Source: Blumeriella jaapii
Taxonomy: Eukaryota > Ascomycota > Leotiomycetes > Helotiales > Drepanopezizaceae
Direction: 5' to 3'
Assembly: GCA_009599575.1 (NCBI GenBank)
Contig: VWND01000001.1
Span: 1,922,001 to 1,986,000, forward strand
Length of the DNA stretch: 64,000 nt
This document shows, in pieces, positions 45,969 through 57,117 of the stretch. Position 1 is the first letter of the stretch, and every line of letters begins with the position of its first letter. Made by a program: the position numbers and the translations under genes. The notes below the pieces were generated by a model, which made no database searches, had not been told where the DNA came from, and was given only the letters and a program-made list of their open reading frames with translations.

Positions 45969-47689
45969 GAAGAGAAGAAGAGAAGAGAAGAGGAAGGAAA
46001 GGGAGAGTCTCGGGTCTGCTGCGATCTAGTCCCACCACGTTGTGCATCGGACCGGACAGACTTCTGCTCTGGCCTGCTGTACTGTACTGTATGTACTGTG
46101 CTATACATAGTACTGTCTGTGTACATTCTGTACAGTACGTGCTTTAGCGCGCGGCAACTGTTCTGTCCTGTCCTGTGCTGCGTGTCGTGCAAAGCTGTGC
46201 TGTACTGTACGGTACGTATGACGAGTCCCTGCCGGTGTTGTCGCCGTGGCTTTTCTCGCCTGTGTCTTTTGTCCTATATCCAGTGCCGTGGGACTCGATG
46301 GGGCTGGTATGTAAGGTAAGGTAAGGTAAGGTCAGATGTCGTGTGATGGTCAGATAATGTGTGTATTTCAAGGTCTTGGCCAAGTCCGGGTTCGGAGGCT
46401 GAGAGAAGAGTCTGGCTGCCGCTGGAATGCAACAAGGTACATCTGTAAGTAGGTATGTACAGCAAGGGAGACGTGTGAGATGTGAGCCGTAGGTTTTTGC
46501 CGGGTCGCTCATCTTGCAACAGGAGCAACAGTCCACGTGATAGGTAAGCGACCACTCAACTTGCTGCTCGACCAGTGACGGTCCTGTTAGACGTACAGTA
46601 CAGTACATAAGACGTCAAAGTACCCTTCCATGCTTTTCTTGATTTCCTACTTTCGGGTTGTGCGAATCTTCTCTCTGGGTTCTTGACCATGGGCTACAGC
46701 ATGTAGGTCGCTGATCTCACTGGCCTCCTGGTCTGCGCGGGATGAATTGAAGACCTTGTACTGTAAGTGTTTGAAGTTGGTATCACCCAAGAGCTCTTTT
46801 CTTCGTATCACGCACGACACTTCCCGCCGGAACGGACAGTACAGTTAGGTATGTACCACGACAAGGTGTTCGAAAGCTACCAGATGGACGCTCCCGAGGC
46901 TTTTACGATCTTGTGGTTTTGAAACCACTTCGCGCCGAAAAAAGAAGAAGAAACAAAACGTTGATATCTAAACGCGGGGTTTGTTTCGCAGCACAGCACT
47001 TATTCCGAAACTCTCCCCCCCCCCCTAAAAAAACTCAGCTGTCGACGTTTCAAACCACAAGATCGCACGCATTACGTTCCTGGCGTCCGAGTTCTGGTGG
47101 CTCAGCAGTTCTGAAACGAAACCACATCCCACCGGAAGTACTGTACTGTACTGTAAAAGCTCTGGTGTCAGTCCAAACGCACGATTTCGGCCGCTACTTT
47201 GGCGTTTAGACCTGGTGACGGTGGCAAGAAGTTAGTGGTGCGTCTCAAACCCGCTACCGCTACCGCCGCCACGGCCGTGGTTCTGGACGACATGTCAACC
47301 TACTGTACCGTGCTGTACACTACTATAGTACCGTAGACGCGGGGACAAAAGACTTCGCCGGAACCGCGCGAGCGAGCTGGGGAGTAAGGTACCTACCTAC
47401 CTAGTAGATTCCTCCATGTACACCCTCCGGAGGGAGGTGAGGGCCAATCCGCTCGGGCTGCGCTTCTGTGAGATGGCAGCAAGCCTTTGCTGGTTGTGAC
47501 GACTTCCTGCTGTACGTGCCTCTGGGGTGAACAAGGCGTTCTAGTGTAGCGTAATGGAAGCCATCGCCCCCGGATCCCTCCCGCATCCGAGGAAGAAGCC
47601 TTGGATGATGTCCGGGACCTGATCACGAACACACGGTAGGGCAGCGTGCTGCCCTTGGAAGAGAAGCTGTTCTTGATCGGCTGTGGTTT

Positions 47690-47806
47690 GACTGTGATTT
47701 AACTGCATTTTTGTTGAAATTGTGTTGCAATCTTACTGCATTTTTACTGTAATTTAACTGCATTTTTCTTGCAATTTTACTGAAATCTTACTGCAATTTT
47801 GCCTTA
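47690..47806 (+). repeat. Imperfect ACTGCATTTTT repeats
   Basis: The string ACTGCATTTTT or close variants (ACTGTAATTT, ACTGCAATTTT, TTGCAATCTT) recurs about eight times in an AT-rich stretch. It resembles a degenerated short tandem array. Confidence 0.7.
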
Positions 47807-48301
47807 GCTTTTGCCCTCTGTTTTCTGCAATCACATCTTTTTCCCACGTCTAGCTAGCTCTTAGGGGCCTCTTAACTCTCTCGCCATTGGCGTGCACACC
47901 GTAGCCATTGAGGCTCTCATAACACTCTGACACTTTCTAGCTGTGAACGAGGGTCACCTCTCGATTTCCATGGCAATTTATCCCGCATGGAAGGGAAGAG
48001 CCATGTAGCGGGATGGTGTGCCCTGTATAACACGTCTCTTTTGTAGAATGCTCTCTTGAGGGCCTCCCAGTTATACATACCATTTTCTTGCTTAGAAGGT
48101 CTCCAATACTCCCACGGGAAGTTTGACGCTGCTCAGTGTCACTGGCCCATCTAGACGTTAAGGATATCATGACCATCATCATCATTGTCATCAACATCAT
48201 GGAAGCTGTGACGAGAAGAGGGGGCTAGGACCTGAAGATGAAAGATTCTCAGGAAACGCACACGAACAATCAACCATGCTCTCCATTCCTCTGCCTCGGC
48301 G

Positions 48302-48793
48302 TCACGGCTCCTGATCTCTCAACCCTCTCGATCGCCTCAGCCTTCGCACTCCATGGGATGTGGCGGATCGAGCCAGCCTGAAAACCTCATCTTCCACCTC
48401 CCGCGCCTCTTCATCAGGGACCAAACCTCGCTGGCGGAGGCGGTGGACTGCCTCCAGAACCCAGACCCGACAGGTGAAGTTTTCCCCACAGCTCGCATCG
48501 TGCGAGCCATCTGCAATGACAGGCAGGCTGCAGAAAACGCCATGGGCAGCGTCCGCGGCATCGTTCGTGACTCCTCTTCCGATCTGGAGCGCGGCGACGA
48601 TGCTCCGAGAAGAATGAATGTCCTCGGTCATGAGCTCCTCGAAGGCCCAACGGCCGTGGGCATTCGTTACGTGATACACCATTCCGAACGCATCGGAAAC
48701 GCATACATAGATGCCCCAATGGTAGCGATCTGTGGCCGCGTCGATCGTAGTAAGTATGATATACATCCCGCCTTCCTCGTAAGGTTGATCCAT
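48302..48793 (-). CDS. Small uncharacterised fungal protein
   Basis: A 163-residue frame. The core YHWGIYVCVSDAFGMVYHVTN, later IVAALQIG and CRVWVLEAVHRLRQRGLV, has the look of a lineage-expanded fungal family of small proteins. In these an HW-type strand, a YH-N strand and a C-x-WV-x-EA helix recur. No function is known to me. The C-terminus is Arg-rich and weakly conserved-looking. An internal Met at residue 10 (MYIILTTI) may be the true start. An equally long frame on the opposite strand (48353-48811) has no such pattern and is taken as its shadow. The gene stands alone in a gene-poor area. Confidence 0.6.
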   Translation of the reverse strand: MDQPYEEGGMYIILTTIDAATDRYHWGIYVCVSDAFGMVYHVTNAHGRWAFEELMTEDIHSSRSIVAALQIGRGVTNDAADAAHGVFCSLPVIADGSHDASCGENFTCRVWVLEAVHRLRQRGLVPDEEAREVEDEVFRLARSATSHGVRRLRRSRGLRDQEP

Positions 48794-49751
48794 AGCAGAG
48801 GCATCAGTTGAGGATGCTTTGGCGAATCGGAATCACAATGTACCAGTCTTAGTAGAGTTTATCTGCCCTGGAATATGCTCAGCTATGCGTGATAGTACCA
48901 CGGTAGTCAGATGTTCAAACCTATGTTGGATCTGAGAAAATGGTAAAGCACTAGGAGCAGGTCCAATGTCGGTTGTCTCGAACAGTTGTCTTAGTGAACT
49001 GAAGGAACGCCGCAGCCAGCAGTGATGCTATCGATCCTTTGGATGCACTGGTAAAGTGCTCATATTCTGGTGGTGATGAAGGAGCCTGTTATACAGTACT
49101 TGGAAGCCAACCGGCCTGAGTTCCGAGAATAGAACCTCTTTCCACCTAAAAGGTACAGTGCGATAGTAAGCCCATTCTGTAAGAGTAGGAAATACTAACG
49201 TAGAGATAGGTACTTCAAAGAACATGATCTGGACAGTTAGCTAGACGTGTTACGACTGCTATTGGTCAAATGCAAGTTCTTGAAACTGTTTGCTGGCGAT
49301 ACGCTGGAAAAGCCTTACGATAGCCGCCGCAAACCTCGCTCCTATTATCTGCACGAGGCTTGTCAGCGAGCCCCGAACAAAGCAGGCAGGTGGTACAATT
49401 ACTGAAACGCTTCACTAACTATGGCCTTTGAGGAACAGCCAGGAAATGTGTATGGCTGAATCCTCTCACTGAAGATTGCCTAATCGAATCGCGATTGTAA
49501 GGTATGTACGAGAAAGTACCTGAGCCACTTCATGGCCGCAGCTCGAAGTGCACAAGATGCATGCTCGTATTGTAACAAAGAAGGCTCCGAATGTCTATTT
49601 GCCATCTACTGAAAGTCCAACAGCGAGTCTATATAGAGAGGTAGAATCTCTCAACGTTCGACCAAGCGAGAATTTCCCAAGCGCTAGCCTAGGTAGTTTC
49701 TACCGTATTGACCTTCCCGAACACTGATCCGCTCATCATAGGCCGCCCATT
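48794..49751. other. Intergenic, nothing recognised
   Basis: No supported gene, RNA or repeat. A 65-residue minus-strand frame at 49028-49225 has no recognisable feature. The end of the stretch is the presumed MBF1 3' UTR. Confidence 0.45.
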
Positions 49752-50282
49752 CTACTTCTTTGGCCCAAACCTCGGTGCCCCAATGTCGCTTCCCCGTAGC
49801 TTAATGCCCAACACTCTTTCCATGCTCGCCAGGATCTTCTGGTCGGGGGCGGCAGTACCGCGCTCGAAGTCGGCGACGATGGATTGTGTAGTATTGCACT
49901 TGGTCGCGAGGTCCTTCTGGGTCATCTTGGGGTTCATTGCCTGGCGTTGATTGGAGATGGCCGTGCCGACCTCCTTGCCGACGGTAGTGGGCTTGACGAT
50001 ATCGTCGCTGCGGTCGACTTTGGTAAGATGCTGTCCCTCGACGCCGGGTTTGGAAGCCTGGGGGAGAAGAATATCAGCCACGCTGGTTCATCATGTTCGA
50101 TATGCAAGATACGGGAAACCACATACCGAGTTACCAGCCCCAAACTTCTTCTCGGTCCCAATGACATTGCCACTGCGCTGCGCAGCGTTCAGGGCCGCCT
50201 TGCCACGGACCACAGTCTCGCGCGCTGCACCGCCGCCGCGGGTCTTGCTTCCAATCTTGGTGACGGTGTCCCAGTCGTCCAT
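49752..50282 (-). CDS. MBF1: Multiprotein bridging factor 1
   Basis: Conserved transcriptional coactivator that bridges bZIP factors and TBP and also acts at stalled ribosomes in eukaryotes. Exons 50127-50282 and 49752-50057 are separated by a 69-bp intron (GTATGT donor, CCCCCAG acceptor), giving 153 residues, the usual size. The N-terminal MBF1 domain starts [13 protein letters not shown]. The C-terminal Cro/C1-type helix-turn-helix reads [23 protein letters not shown], followed by [15 protein letters not shown]. The ATG at 50280-50282 is chosen because it begins the canonical MDDWDTV. The open frame further upstream is not conserved-looking. Confidence 0.96.
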
Positions 50283-51273
50283 ACTGATAGCGGGTCTGCG
50301 GCTACTTCCGTAAGAGGGGATTTGCGAGAGTGTTTGCGAAATGGAAAGAGGTAAGGTAAGGAATTGTTTTGCTGGCGGGAGTTGTAGTCGAATGTGTTGA
50401 TGTTGTTGCGAGATGTTGAGGTGAAGTATGACAGATGCCGGTTGGCGAGAGGCGGGGTGCCACCGCTCCGCCGCGTGAATCACCTGATCAGTGGGGGAAG
50501 CGGAAGCGGGAGCGGCAGGCGGAGTAACGTGAAGCCGATGCCGAGCATCACATCCTCTCTCCTCCGCCGTATTCGAATTTGATACTGACTGGCAATTTGT
50601 CGTGGAGTTTTGGTTTCTATTCCCGCATCATGGAGTACAACGATGATGTTCAGAGGACGCTGAAATTCATTGGATCTACTGCTTTCTCACCCCCTGAGCA
50701 CAAGCTGCTTTCTAGCCTTGTTTTGGACTCAGCGAACCCAAACAGTGCAACTCTGTCAATAAGCCTCAGCAGGCTCCGCTACAGAAAATAACAAGCACTT
50801 GGATCTGGGGCCGGGAGCTTCGTTAGAAGACTGGATTCAGTTGTTGAGCCTCTGCATGTTCTTGTTCCCTTGCCAAGGACAGCTTTATCTAACACAACGT
50901 CTATCTTCAAGACGGTTCATTCCCCGAAATATCTCCCGCGATAAAGACCGCTGTTGTATCAAAAGCAAGTTCGGAGCTAGCTGGGACGTAGTTGGCTGGA
51001 GTCAACTGGAATGAGTGGAATTGGGATCCAGTAACCTTGTTCAATGTTTGCGTGACGAGGCAGATGTAAGTTTCCATTACTTCTTCAGCTCACATTATCA
51101 ATTTTCTAACCAAGACTCAGAGTGTTTTGTGCCAAGCACTCCCTGCCATTCTCACGGCAAGTGGTTTGCAATGCCTAGTGCTATGCTTGGATTTCGGCGA
51201 ATCGTAAAGACCAGTTACAGAACCTTCGAACGCTGGGTAAACGGGCTGCAGCTGCATTCAAGAGTGGACAGAT
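50283..51273 (+). other. Intergenic region, possible decayed 5' part of phosphotransferase locus
   Basis: The first 250 bp are the MBF1 promoter. Beyond that several short plus-strand frames (50627-50791, 50799-51014, 51015-51281) follow one another in different frames. They may be decayed N-lobe exons of the phosphotransferase remnant downstream, but I see no diagnostic motif. Confidence 0.35.
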
Positions 51274-51722
51274 GTGCCTGAAACTGGACTCGTTAAGTTC
51301 GGAAGACTGGTTCGTATGTTGTTTCATGTCCTAATTCTGCTCCTTTCTAACCAACTCACCCTCGTTGAACGGCAAACGGATGTCTCTGCACCGGGCCTCA
51401 TCGAGGCCCTCACCACAGCAGATCATAAGTATCTTGTGATGACACGTTTCCCTGGAACACCTTTCAAGCCGCCTTACCCTTCATCTCGTATCTGGAACGT
51501 GTTCGGCTTGGAACTGGTCTACGCGCTTTGATGTCACAGCCCAGGAGCATCCCATATCCTATTGACAGCGCGCTTTGGGGCGCGAAATTGGCTGGACCTT
51601 TCGATCTCGAGGAAAATCTAGACAATCACATCGTGACACAACAGCGCTTGAGATCCACCGCACACGCCCGTGCTCATGAGATATACTTCAACGACTCTGT
51701 TACACGCATTTCTTCACACTTA
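51274..51722 (+). pseudogene. Remnant of an APH-type phosphotransferase gene
   Basis: Fungal aminoglycoside-phosphotransferase-like (kinase fold) proteins form large families of mostly unknown substrate. Segments here fit in order: VKFGRLVR (N-lobe lysine strand), TDVSAPGLIEALTTADHKYLV, VMTRFPGTPF (the hinge MxRxPG), and then in another frame PYPIDSAL with GPFDLEENLDNH and a late HEIYFNDSV. The glycine-rich start and the catalytic HGD-like aspartate are missing: the family's HxDLxxxN becomes NDSVTRISS. The frame changes near 51528. An intron could sit near 51310-51345. The missing active-site residues argue for a decayed copy. Confidence 0.5.
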
Positions 51723-52342
51723 TAAGCCGGCTCAATTCCGATCAGCTCGGGCTAAATTTCTACGAGCTATCGAAGCTGAAAAGGACCGAGCTGAATTGAA
51801 GTTAGATTTCCATGATGAAGGGACTCCAAAGATAGAAGTGACGACGGTGAGATTTCCCGCTTAGGCCATGAGTTGGATTTGAAATTATTCGACGTGTCTT
51901 AGCTCACGATGAAGTCTACTGTATGCTCTCATTTCCGATTGCCATCTAGTCAATTCCGCAAATTTTTCAGGTGGTATGAAAGGTTTTTTCTTCTTCTCAA
52001 AGAGGCAGGAAAATGAGGAGAGGTGGGTCCGTTAACTGAGACTGAAAGCTGTTGTCTACTCCGTCGGGCGTGTAGGTTAACTTGTCACAGGTGGTAGTTT
52101 TCTAACTTGGTGTTCCCAACAGTAATTCTTAAAGCGCTTGTAAGGCTCATGAACGCTCATATTATGAATACATCCAAATGCTCTGAAATATATGGTCGTG
52201 TGTGGACGCCACTTCAGTAGTTAGCAACACATATTATCTTCATCTTCGAAGGGACACCTAGCGTGCCAAAATTGAAGATTTGGGATGGCTCAAAATCAAT
52301 AGAGAACGCTTCACTACGAAAATGATTCTGTTTATTGAAAGA
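51723..52342. other. Intergenic, nothing recognised
   Basis: Moderately AT-rich DNA without a supported gene or repeat. Confidence 0.45.
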
Positions 52343-53251
52343 TCAACTCTCTGAACTGGAAGACAATCTTTCTTCCCAGCTTTGCATTCTACAGAACCCA
52401 CAATCATCGTCATTGCATTGCTCACGCCCTTCATCCTGTCCGTTCCCAGTCTGCTCCAACACCCTCGCCTCGTTCAGCCCCTCCTCCTCGCTCTCCTCTA
52501 TTTCATCCGACGCTGCCCCCGTGTTTGGAGGTCCAAAGAACATGTCGACCTCCGCCGCAATTGCACTCCTCACGTCCCAAATATCCTCCACCTGTTTGGG
52601 GGACCAGTTTCTCAGCGCGAGCAAATCTCTCAACTGAGCATCCAACTTATTCACAAGTTCCGTCTTGGCCATGGTCTCATGAGGAACTCCAGGGACGTCG
52701 TTTACAACCACGTAGTTCGTGACTCCGGAAAGTGCATGTCGGCGCAGCCCGTACGCCTTCTTACTTACGAATCCCTCGCGCACGCAATGTGGCATCGGCG
52801 TCCCCAGCGTCTGAATGTCGTTGAATCCCTTCAGGTTCCGATGAATGGTTGCCGCATCGCGGAGCCATAGATACTGCCCCAGAGCGAAGAGACTCTCGCG
52901 GCTCATGAAGATTGTGTGCTGGCTCGCATTGAAGCGGATGCTCTGCCCTTTGTTCAGGCGTAGTTCGTTGGGATAGCGGCGCTCAAACTCTGCATATGCC
53001 TCCCTAGATTCGACGGGAGCAATAGGGGGGCCATGGGAGCCCGCCGGAGAGTCGAGCTTGAACATGTAGTCGACTTTGGGGGCGCGCTTGCCTCCCTTGG
53101 TATGATTATGGTAGCAAGCGATTTGGGTGAAGTGGATCTCAATTAGGCTATTTTGATTGGAATTTGAGGGTATTGCGAGCTCCCGAATACGTGATGGGAC
53201 TTCAGCAGGAAGCTGTTCAGAGTGAGGGAACATCGGAGCGGATTGATACAA
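52343..53251 (-). CDS. 2EXR-like fungal protein
   Basis: A 302-residue protein. The N-terminus, FPHSEQLPAEVPSRIRELAIPS then NSLIEIHF, matches the opening of the 2EXR domain common in filamentous fungi (F-x-LPxExRxxIWxLAxP), although the usual Trp before ELA is Arg here. Next come VESREAYAEFERRYPNEL and IRFNASQHTIFMSRESLFALG, corresponding to the CRESR and FNPxxDxxY parts. The C-terminal half contains a helical region and an acidic tail with a Cys-rich end (CNDDDCGFCRMQ). The molecular role is unknown; some related proteins are found near incompatibility or stress genes. It is a single-exon gene. A Met at residue 7 is an alternative start. Confidence 0.75.
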   Translation of the reverse strand: MYQSAPMFPHSEQLPAEVPSRIRELAIPSNSNQNSLIEIHFTQIACYHNHTKGGKRAPKVDYMFKLDSPAGSHGPPIAPVESREAYAEFERRYPNELRLNKGQSIRFNASQHTIFMSRESLFALGQYLWLRDAATIHRNLKGFNDIQTLGTPMPHCVREGFVSKKAYGLRRHALSGVTNYVVVNDVPGVPHETMAKTELVNKLDAQLRDLLALRNWSPKQVEDIWDVRSAIAAEVDMFFGPPNTGAASDEIEESEEEGLNEARVLEQTGNGQDEGREQCNDDDCGFCRMQSWEERLSSSSES

Positions 53252-55045
53252 GATCGTAATCCTTTTCGGATTTTCTTATTTGGCTCAAGGTAGTTAGCTA
53301 GGCGCGCTGGCAGGGATCTGAGGAAAGACACAAGCCGTGGCAAGGAAATATAAATTAGGGCCTGTGTACAACAAGATCATATTTGGGAAGAAAAAGAGAC
53401 AAAGGAATGTCGTGCATGACAAGGGATGACCTGATTTTCGTGTCAACTCGAACGTGATTGCATCTAAGACATCCTACCACATCTCTTTGTTTTGACTCGT
53501 GGCAATATGCCCCCTTTGTTGGCTTACGCAGTCGAGGATGATCCTCCGGAATGATATTTGAAGTCAAAGAATACCAGCACTTGACAACAAGTGGTGATCT
53601 TCTCCACCGATCGTGGATGAATTTTCTTCTTCATACGATGCGCTAAAATGCAGTTCCAATCTGCGTGGCTCTGGTCAAGCGGCTTCAGCACAAGGCTTAC
53701 ATTTGCATTGGAAACAAACGGCACATCGCTTCCAATTTTTTGACAAGACAACGTGAATTTCTCCCGTCTTTAAGTCCTCAGCATGGCGCGTTTTATGCTT
53801 CACGGAAGGCTGAGGCGACTTTGCCCCTCCTGACGTTAAACAATTTCATTAGCATCATCTCCTTAGCAACCTCCACCTTCCGTAGTTGTTGATTCTAAGG
53901 GATGTTTCCTAGTTCTATTAAAGATATATCGAGCTTCCATTGACTGATTCTAGCCCCTTTAATTTGAAAGTCCCAGTGATATGACCAAAATCTATGTACG
54001 CACCAGCACCAGGCTGTCTGTTGTCACTGCACTTGCCCGGAGAGCAATACAACAACCAAGTAAAGACAACGGTATTATTGGCATTAAACTCCTCGAACAA
54101 GCGATCACTTTAGGATACTCTACAGGTCATGTTTCTTGATGAATTTCGTGGAAAGTGCATACTTTATAAGGTGGTACTTGCTCACGGATTTCTTGAAGAC
54201 GTTTCCAGAGACGAGTCAGAGATCCGACCAGAAATAGCCTTTAAGAAACGCACGCTTTTGCATTCTAGAGTTTGTTTCTGTAGTATCTGGCCAACATGAA
54301 ATCTCTAGTTTCTCAAGTTGTGACGATGGGTACAGGAACGACGCAAATACCCCAATTCCTTGCCACGTCCAAAAACCAGAATTTCAGAACTTGGTTCCTT
54401 TCCCACCGACTTCCGTTAAAGCAAACTCAAGTTGTTACCTATCAAATGTTACCCTAAATAATTTGCTTATTACATCGACATCTACTATGCGTTTCGAAAG
54501 TTGGAGATGCTTAGGATGTCGTCGGCTAAGGATGGTGGCGAAAGCTTGTTGTTTTCCGTGTTGACTTACTGTAAGAAAGACCACGCACAAGCGACTGGAA
54601 ACCCAAAGCCGGAAGATCTGAGACAGAGGATAACAGACTCTCATCTCAAAATTAATGAAGTAAATGTACTGTGGACAAAGCAGAGACTCTACAGCAGCTT
54701 TCCGCCATCACGTTAGTTGATAAAGGTCGTTGTTGCCTCCCTCCAGAAGGAGTTTACCTTCCGTCTGGTAACCAGAGCTCACATACCAATGCAACTTAGG
54801 CTTATTTTCTCTACAGAACATTTAATAAGCTCGGGGCTCACTATTAATTAAGGCCATCTATGGTCAAGAAATGGCTGACTTGCTTTGGTTTCCGAGTCCG
54901 AGTTGTTCAGGCACTACGTAGACTCGACTTCGAAATGTTGAACAGCATTTGCGATTGATATTTACATACCCTCGCATACAGAAAAAGCAATCTACCCAGA
55001 CGAGCAATCCCAAGTATTCCCATAACCTTCGACTAGAGAGCCCAA
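53252..55045. other. Intergenic, nothing recognised
   Basis: About 1.8 kb with short frames only. A 60-residue minus-strand frame at 53918-54100 (containing SDNRQPGAGAYIDFGHITG) looks somewhat coding-like but cannot be tied to a gene. Confidence 0.4.
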
Positions 55046-55968
55046 CTACCCCCAAATTGCAATAGCGTGGCACTCGATGCTTTCTCTAGGTGGCAGATGC
55101 TCAGTGCCGGGGATGTGGAAGGAGTTGTGAGGACATCTCCAACCCGGCTCATCGTGGTTAGTGTCGTAACCGGCAAGGATGCAGAGGTCCTCAGGTGTCA
55201 TCTCATTCAGATAGTACCATTGGTGTTGATCCTTCTCAGCTGCATGAGACAAGGCGCAACTCGACCAAATTTTGCCATCGTTTCCCATCCTGATTTTGGT
55301 CTTGTAGTCGGAGGCTGGAACTGTGTTCACGTCGCAAAAACACAGTGGGTCTCGCTGTACCGCTTTGATCGGTTTCCATACCCCAATGAAGAAGAACCGG
55401 GCGCCATTCTCAATCAGTTTCTTTGCTTCTTCCGGAATAGGAATAGACATCGCGCCAGTCTTCTGGTGCTCATAGTTCGCGGAAAAGTCGGTATGAACAA
55501 TTGCAGCGGGGCCACCAAACCCGGGAAAACGCCTTTCCCCGGAGTCGCCTTCTGTTCGGGTTTTCAGGGAAGCTCGGATGCGATGAACGAATACGTAGAC
55601 CTGATCAGCACCAGTCCTATTGTGCCGCAAAGTTAGACATTTGACCGGGCCGGAATGCGAATGGATACTTACATTTGCTTGAGCAATGCTTCAACCTCTG
55701 GATAGTACTCGGCCTCGACCTTTGCTGGGTCCGTCTCGTGTCGTTCTTTTTTTGGCAAAGTCACAAGCTGGAAGCCGTTCTTGCTGAGCGTGAACCCATA
55801 CTCTCGGTTACGGACATCGTGAATCGTCATCTTCCGAGTGAATTTGTCGTGAACGTCATGATAGTAGTCCTTAATCGTGCTTGCGTCTAAGTCGCCGCCC
55901 ACCTTGGGATCGAAATAGTTTAGGTCGGCCACATGGTCCATAGGAGTATAGAGCTTGGATGGAGACAT
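55046..55968 (-). CDS. AsaB/CTB9-type hydroxylase or desaturase
   Basis: Member of the fungal family that includes AsaB and cercosporin CTB9. These are Fe(II)/2-oxoglutarate-type oxygenase-like proteins, usually acting on secondary metabolites. Exons 55673-55968 and 55046-55616 (56-bp intron, GTAAGT donor) give 288 residues. Typical segments are FTRKMTIHDVRNREYGFTL, YYPEVEALLKQMTGADQVYVF, the metal-binding-like VHTDFS (H-x-D), FFFIGVWKPIK and VQRDPLCFCDVN, WYYLNEMTPEDLC, and an end with PHNSFHIPGT and PPRESIECHAIAI. The second iron His is expected in the PHNSF stretch. There is no neighbouring biosynthetic cluster in view, so the substrate is open. Confidence 0.88.
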
Positions 55969-57117
55969 TTTGGGGAAAATATGGGTTATGTATTGGATGT
56001 TGAGCGCGAAGTGTGATTTATAGGAAGGATAAAGGACAGAAAGCGTAGTGCTATAATGGATTCTGGATCTTCTCGGTCAAGCCCTCTCTTTTTTGTACTT
56101 GAGGAGGGAGATTGCAAGAAGACTGTGGCGGTGTCTTGAAGCATAATGAAAACTCTGGCAATCAATTTCCGGCAGAGCTGCGTTACAAAAGGGGCAGACT
56201 AGTAATCAATAAGTAATGTTGTTTACCCAGAGTATGAAGTACGTACTGTACCAATAAGAAAGCATTTACGTATCAAAAAAGTAAGAACTACGATTAGAGA
56301 AAAGCTCATTTGAAACGAATTTTCCGGATTTCTGATCCTGCGGTATTGCAGCTTTTTAATAATCTTTAAAAGTACTTTCATAACTTCAATTCAATTAGGG
56401 ACGCCAAATTGTCTCCCGAATGATTTTTTTTATGCACGCCGATATAGCTCAAAGCCTTTGCTCATCCATCCTTTTCTTTGCCAATGCCGTTGACTCGGTT
56501 GTGATCAATACTGTTAAACGGTTAATTGAAAGCGTTATACCGGGTTTTCGATTGTCGAGCTATCGATCCTTTTGGTTTTCTAAAGAATTTCTTTTTAAAA
56601 GATGCTTCTGAAATGTTTCAGTAAGTATGCTTTCGTTAAGTAAATAGTAGTGTTATACGTAATCGTTAAAAGAAAGGCTCAGATCGCCGACAAGAAAAAA
56701 CACTTTCGAAGTCTCTACGTGTCGATTACTTATTATTGACTTTCAGACTCTTTCCAAGTAAAACCATCTTTCTCTGCCGCTGATGAAAAAGAGAATTGTA
56801 GTCGAAAAAAACCGAAGGTTCGTACCAGGCACCACGTACAGGTATTAAGTGCAGCCCATGAAATAATCGTCGTCGCCAACGACTTCGCACCCTGAGAGGG
56901 ACGCATCTTACTTTACTCTAAGAAACATACATCTGACTTTGGAAGAATAAAATAAAAAATCACTGTGCATACAGAGCTAAAAACAAATTACAAGTTGAAA
57001 GCTATGCTCAATTAAACAAGAAACGATATAACGCTGTGCTGAACCTTAGACCTCAGTTCTGGTTTCGGTGTATCTAACAAAAAGGGAGTAACAAAGGAAA
57101 TAGGGCTACCAAGAAGC
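55969..57117. other. AT-rich intergenic region
   Basis: About 1.1 kb, noticeably AT-rich from 56,200 to 57,060. It contains a GTACGTACTGTACC motif near 56240. No gene supported. This may be an old, mutated repeat, but I see no terminal repeats. Confidence 0.4.

Larger units (their letters stand above)
40598..48301. other. 7.7-kb region without a supported gene
   Basis: Numerous small frames exist but none has family features, and most contain simple repeats. Contents include GTTGTG repeats at 40800-40865, CTACAGCTC repeats at 41220-41270, and a TGGC/TGAC tetranucleotide run at 41530-41600. A CA run lies at 41691-41712, CTTG/CCTG at 42264-42322 and GTACTGTACAGTAC-type motifs throughout (for example 43480, 44520, 44945, 45350, 45745, 46080). 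There is also an AACGA-type run at 45033-45057, GA-rich sequence after a poly-A at 45939-45963 and AT-rich imperfect repeats at 47690-47805. A degenerate or very divergent gene could be missed. Confidence 0.5.

Noticed and set aside
48353..48811. 152-residue plus-strand frame opposite the small protein at 48302-48793
   Set aside because: The minus-strand frame has the conserved-looking YHW...CRVWVLEA pattern; this one does not.
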